Assembly: GCA_036443405.1 (NCBI GenBank)
Contig: JAZFYD010000159.1
Span: forward strand, 1-15,419
Length of the DNA stretch: 15,419 bases
Origin: JAZFYD01 sp036443405
GTDB taxonomy: Bacteria; Planctomycetota; PLA2
Direction: 5' to 3'
Both the position numbers and the translations under genes were made by a program. The notes beneath the pieces are model-generated. The model was not told where the DNA came from. It ran no database searches and saw nothing but the letters and a program-made list of their open reading frames with translations. This document shows, piece by piece, positions 14,991 to 15,419 of the stretch (within the stretch, counting starts at the first letter, position 1; each line of letters begins with the position of its first letter).

Positions 14991-15419
14991 TCACCGGAGA
15001 ACGCGGCAACGCTGGTGCGCCGCGCGAAATTCGTCCACCGCGGCGGGAGTCACGCCGGTGCCTCTCAGGTCCAGAAAGCGTAGCGGCAGATCCTCCAGCC
15101 CGGCCAGGCCCGTGTCCGTGATCTTCGTGAACTGCAGTTGCAGGAACTCCAGCGACCTCAGCTTCTGCAGGTGGATCGCGCCCGCGTCGGTGATGTTCGG
15201 GTTCGAATAGAGGCCGAGGCGCTTCAACGCGGTGAGCTCGCCGATGTGCTTCATGCCGGAGTCCGAGACGACCATGCTCGCGTTCATCTCCTCCAGCGAC
15301 TTCAGGTTCCGCAGGTAGGACAGTCCGTGCTCGGTGATCTTGACGCCGCGCAGCATCAGCTTTTTCAGTGACGACTGCTGCGCGAGCTCGCTCATGCCCG
15401 CGTCCGTGATGTTCGTGTT
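14991..15419 (-). CDS. Leucine-rich-repeat protein, C-terminal part (5' end beyond the window)
   Basis: The frame runs off the right edge and ends at TGA 14993-14991, giving 142 visible residues. It is built of about 23-25-residue leucine-rich repeats of the form ITDAGxxxLxxLxxLxxLxL, for example around NITDAGMSELAQQ, ITEHGLSYLRNL, VSDSGMKHIGEL, NITDAGAIHLQKL and ITDTGLAGLEDL. This ribonuclease-inhibitor/AMN1-like style is common in planctomycetes and some related bacteria, where such repeats usually mediate protein binding. It is capped by a short helix and a CRVLR end. An internal ATG at 15395 is not the start, because the repeat pattern continues upstream of it. Signal peptide and full length cannot be seen. 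Confidence 0.85.
   Translation of the reverse strand, partial: NTNITDAGMSELAQQSSLKKLMLRGVKITEHGLSYLRNLKSLEEMNASMVVSDSGMKHIGELTALKRLGLYSNPNITDAGAIHLQKLRSLEFLQLQFTKITDTGLAGLEDLPLRFLDLRGTGVTPAAVDEFRAAHQRCRVLR

Overview
The window is a GC-rich bacterial chromosome segment with dense protein-coding genes on both strands. No rRNA, tRNA, CRISPR array, phage gene or transposase was seen. The gene content suggests a planctomycete-like or other environmental Gram-negative lineage: a secreted leucine-rich-repeat protein of the 'ITDAG..L..L..L' type, paired exported amidohydrolase-like proteins, a multi-domain exported FKBP isomerase, and weak or absent Shine-Dalgarno sites before several genes. This assignment is inference, not a phylogenetic result.

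Layout. At 1-88 lies the 3' end of an unidentified gene. At 167-2050 is a MutS-like ATPase with hydrophobic, probably membrane-spanning segments. At 2141-3733 is pckA (ATP-dependent PEP carboxykinase), convergent with an MFS transporter on the minus strand (3925-5178). The 190-bp gap between those two holds an 18-bp perfect inverted repeat of the CACAGAGGCACAGAG type. Divergent from the transporter is a TPR-containing lipoprotein (5244-6545), which converges with an exported three-domain FKBP peptidyl-prolyl isomerase (6556-7734, minus).

Divergent from the isomerase is a two-gene operon, 7804-10860 and 10860-12167, with a 1-base stop/start overlap. It encodes an exported tandem amidohydrolase fusion and a single-domain exported amidohydrolase-like protein. 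Of the three amidohydrolase modules, only the C-terminal module of the fusion keeps the metal-binding His and Asp residues; the other two look like pseudoenzymes. A 521-bp non-operonic stretch follows (12168-12688). It contains GGCC-rich inverted repeats, a possible terminator, and a short minus-strand reading frame that may be a gene remnant.

Next come an ABC-F ATPase (12689-14650), whose ATG is directly abutted by a perfect 13-bp hairpin, and a closely linked 100-residue protein with a GIY-YIG-nuclease-like pattern (14653-14955). The window ends inside a minus-strand leucine-rich-repeat gene (14991-15419).

Most genes are housekeeping or envelope functions. The most unusual locus is the amidohydrolase pair, with its two metal-less modules, inserted beta-rich domain and acidic/poly-Arg/Cys tail. 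The second is the ABC-F 5' hairpin with its GIY-YIG-like partner. I found no convincing defence or mobile system.
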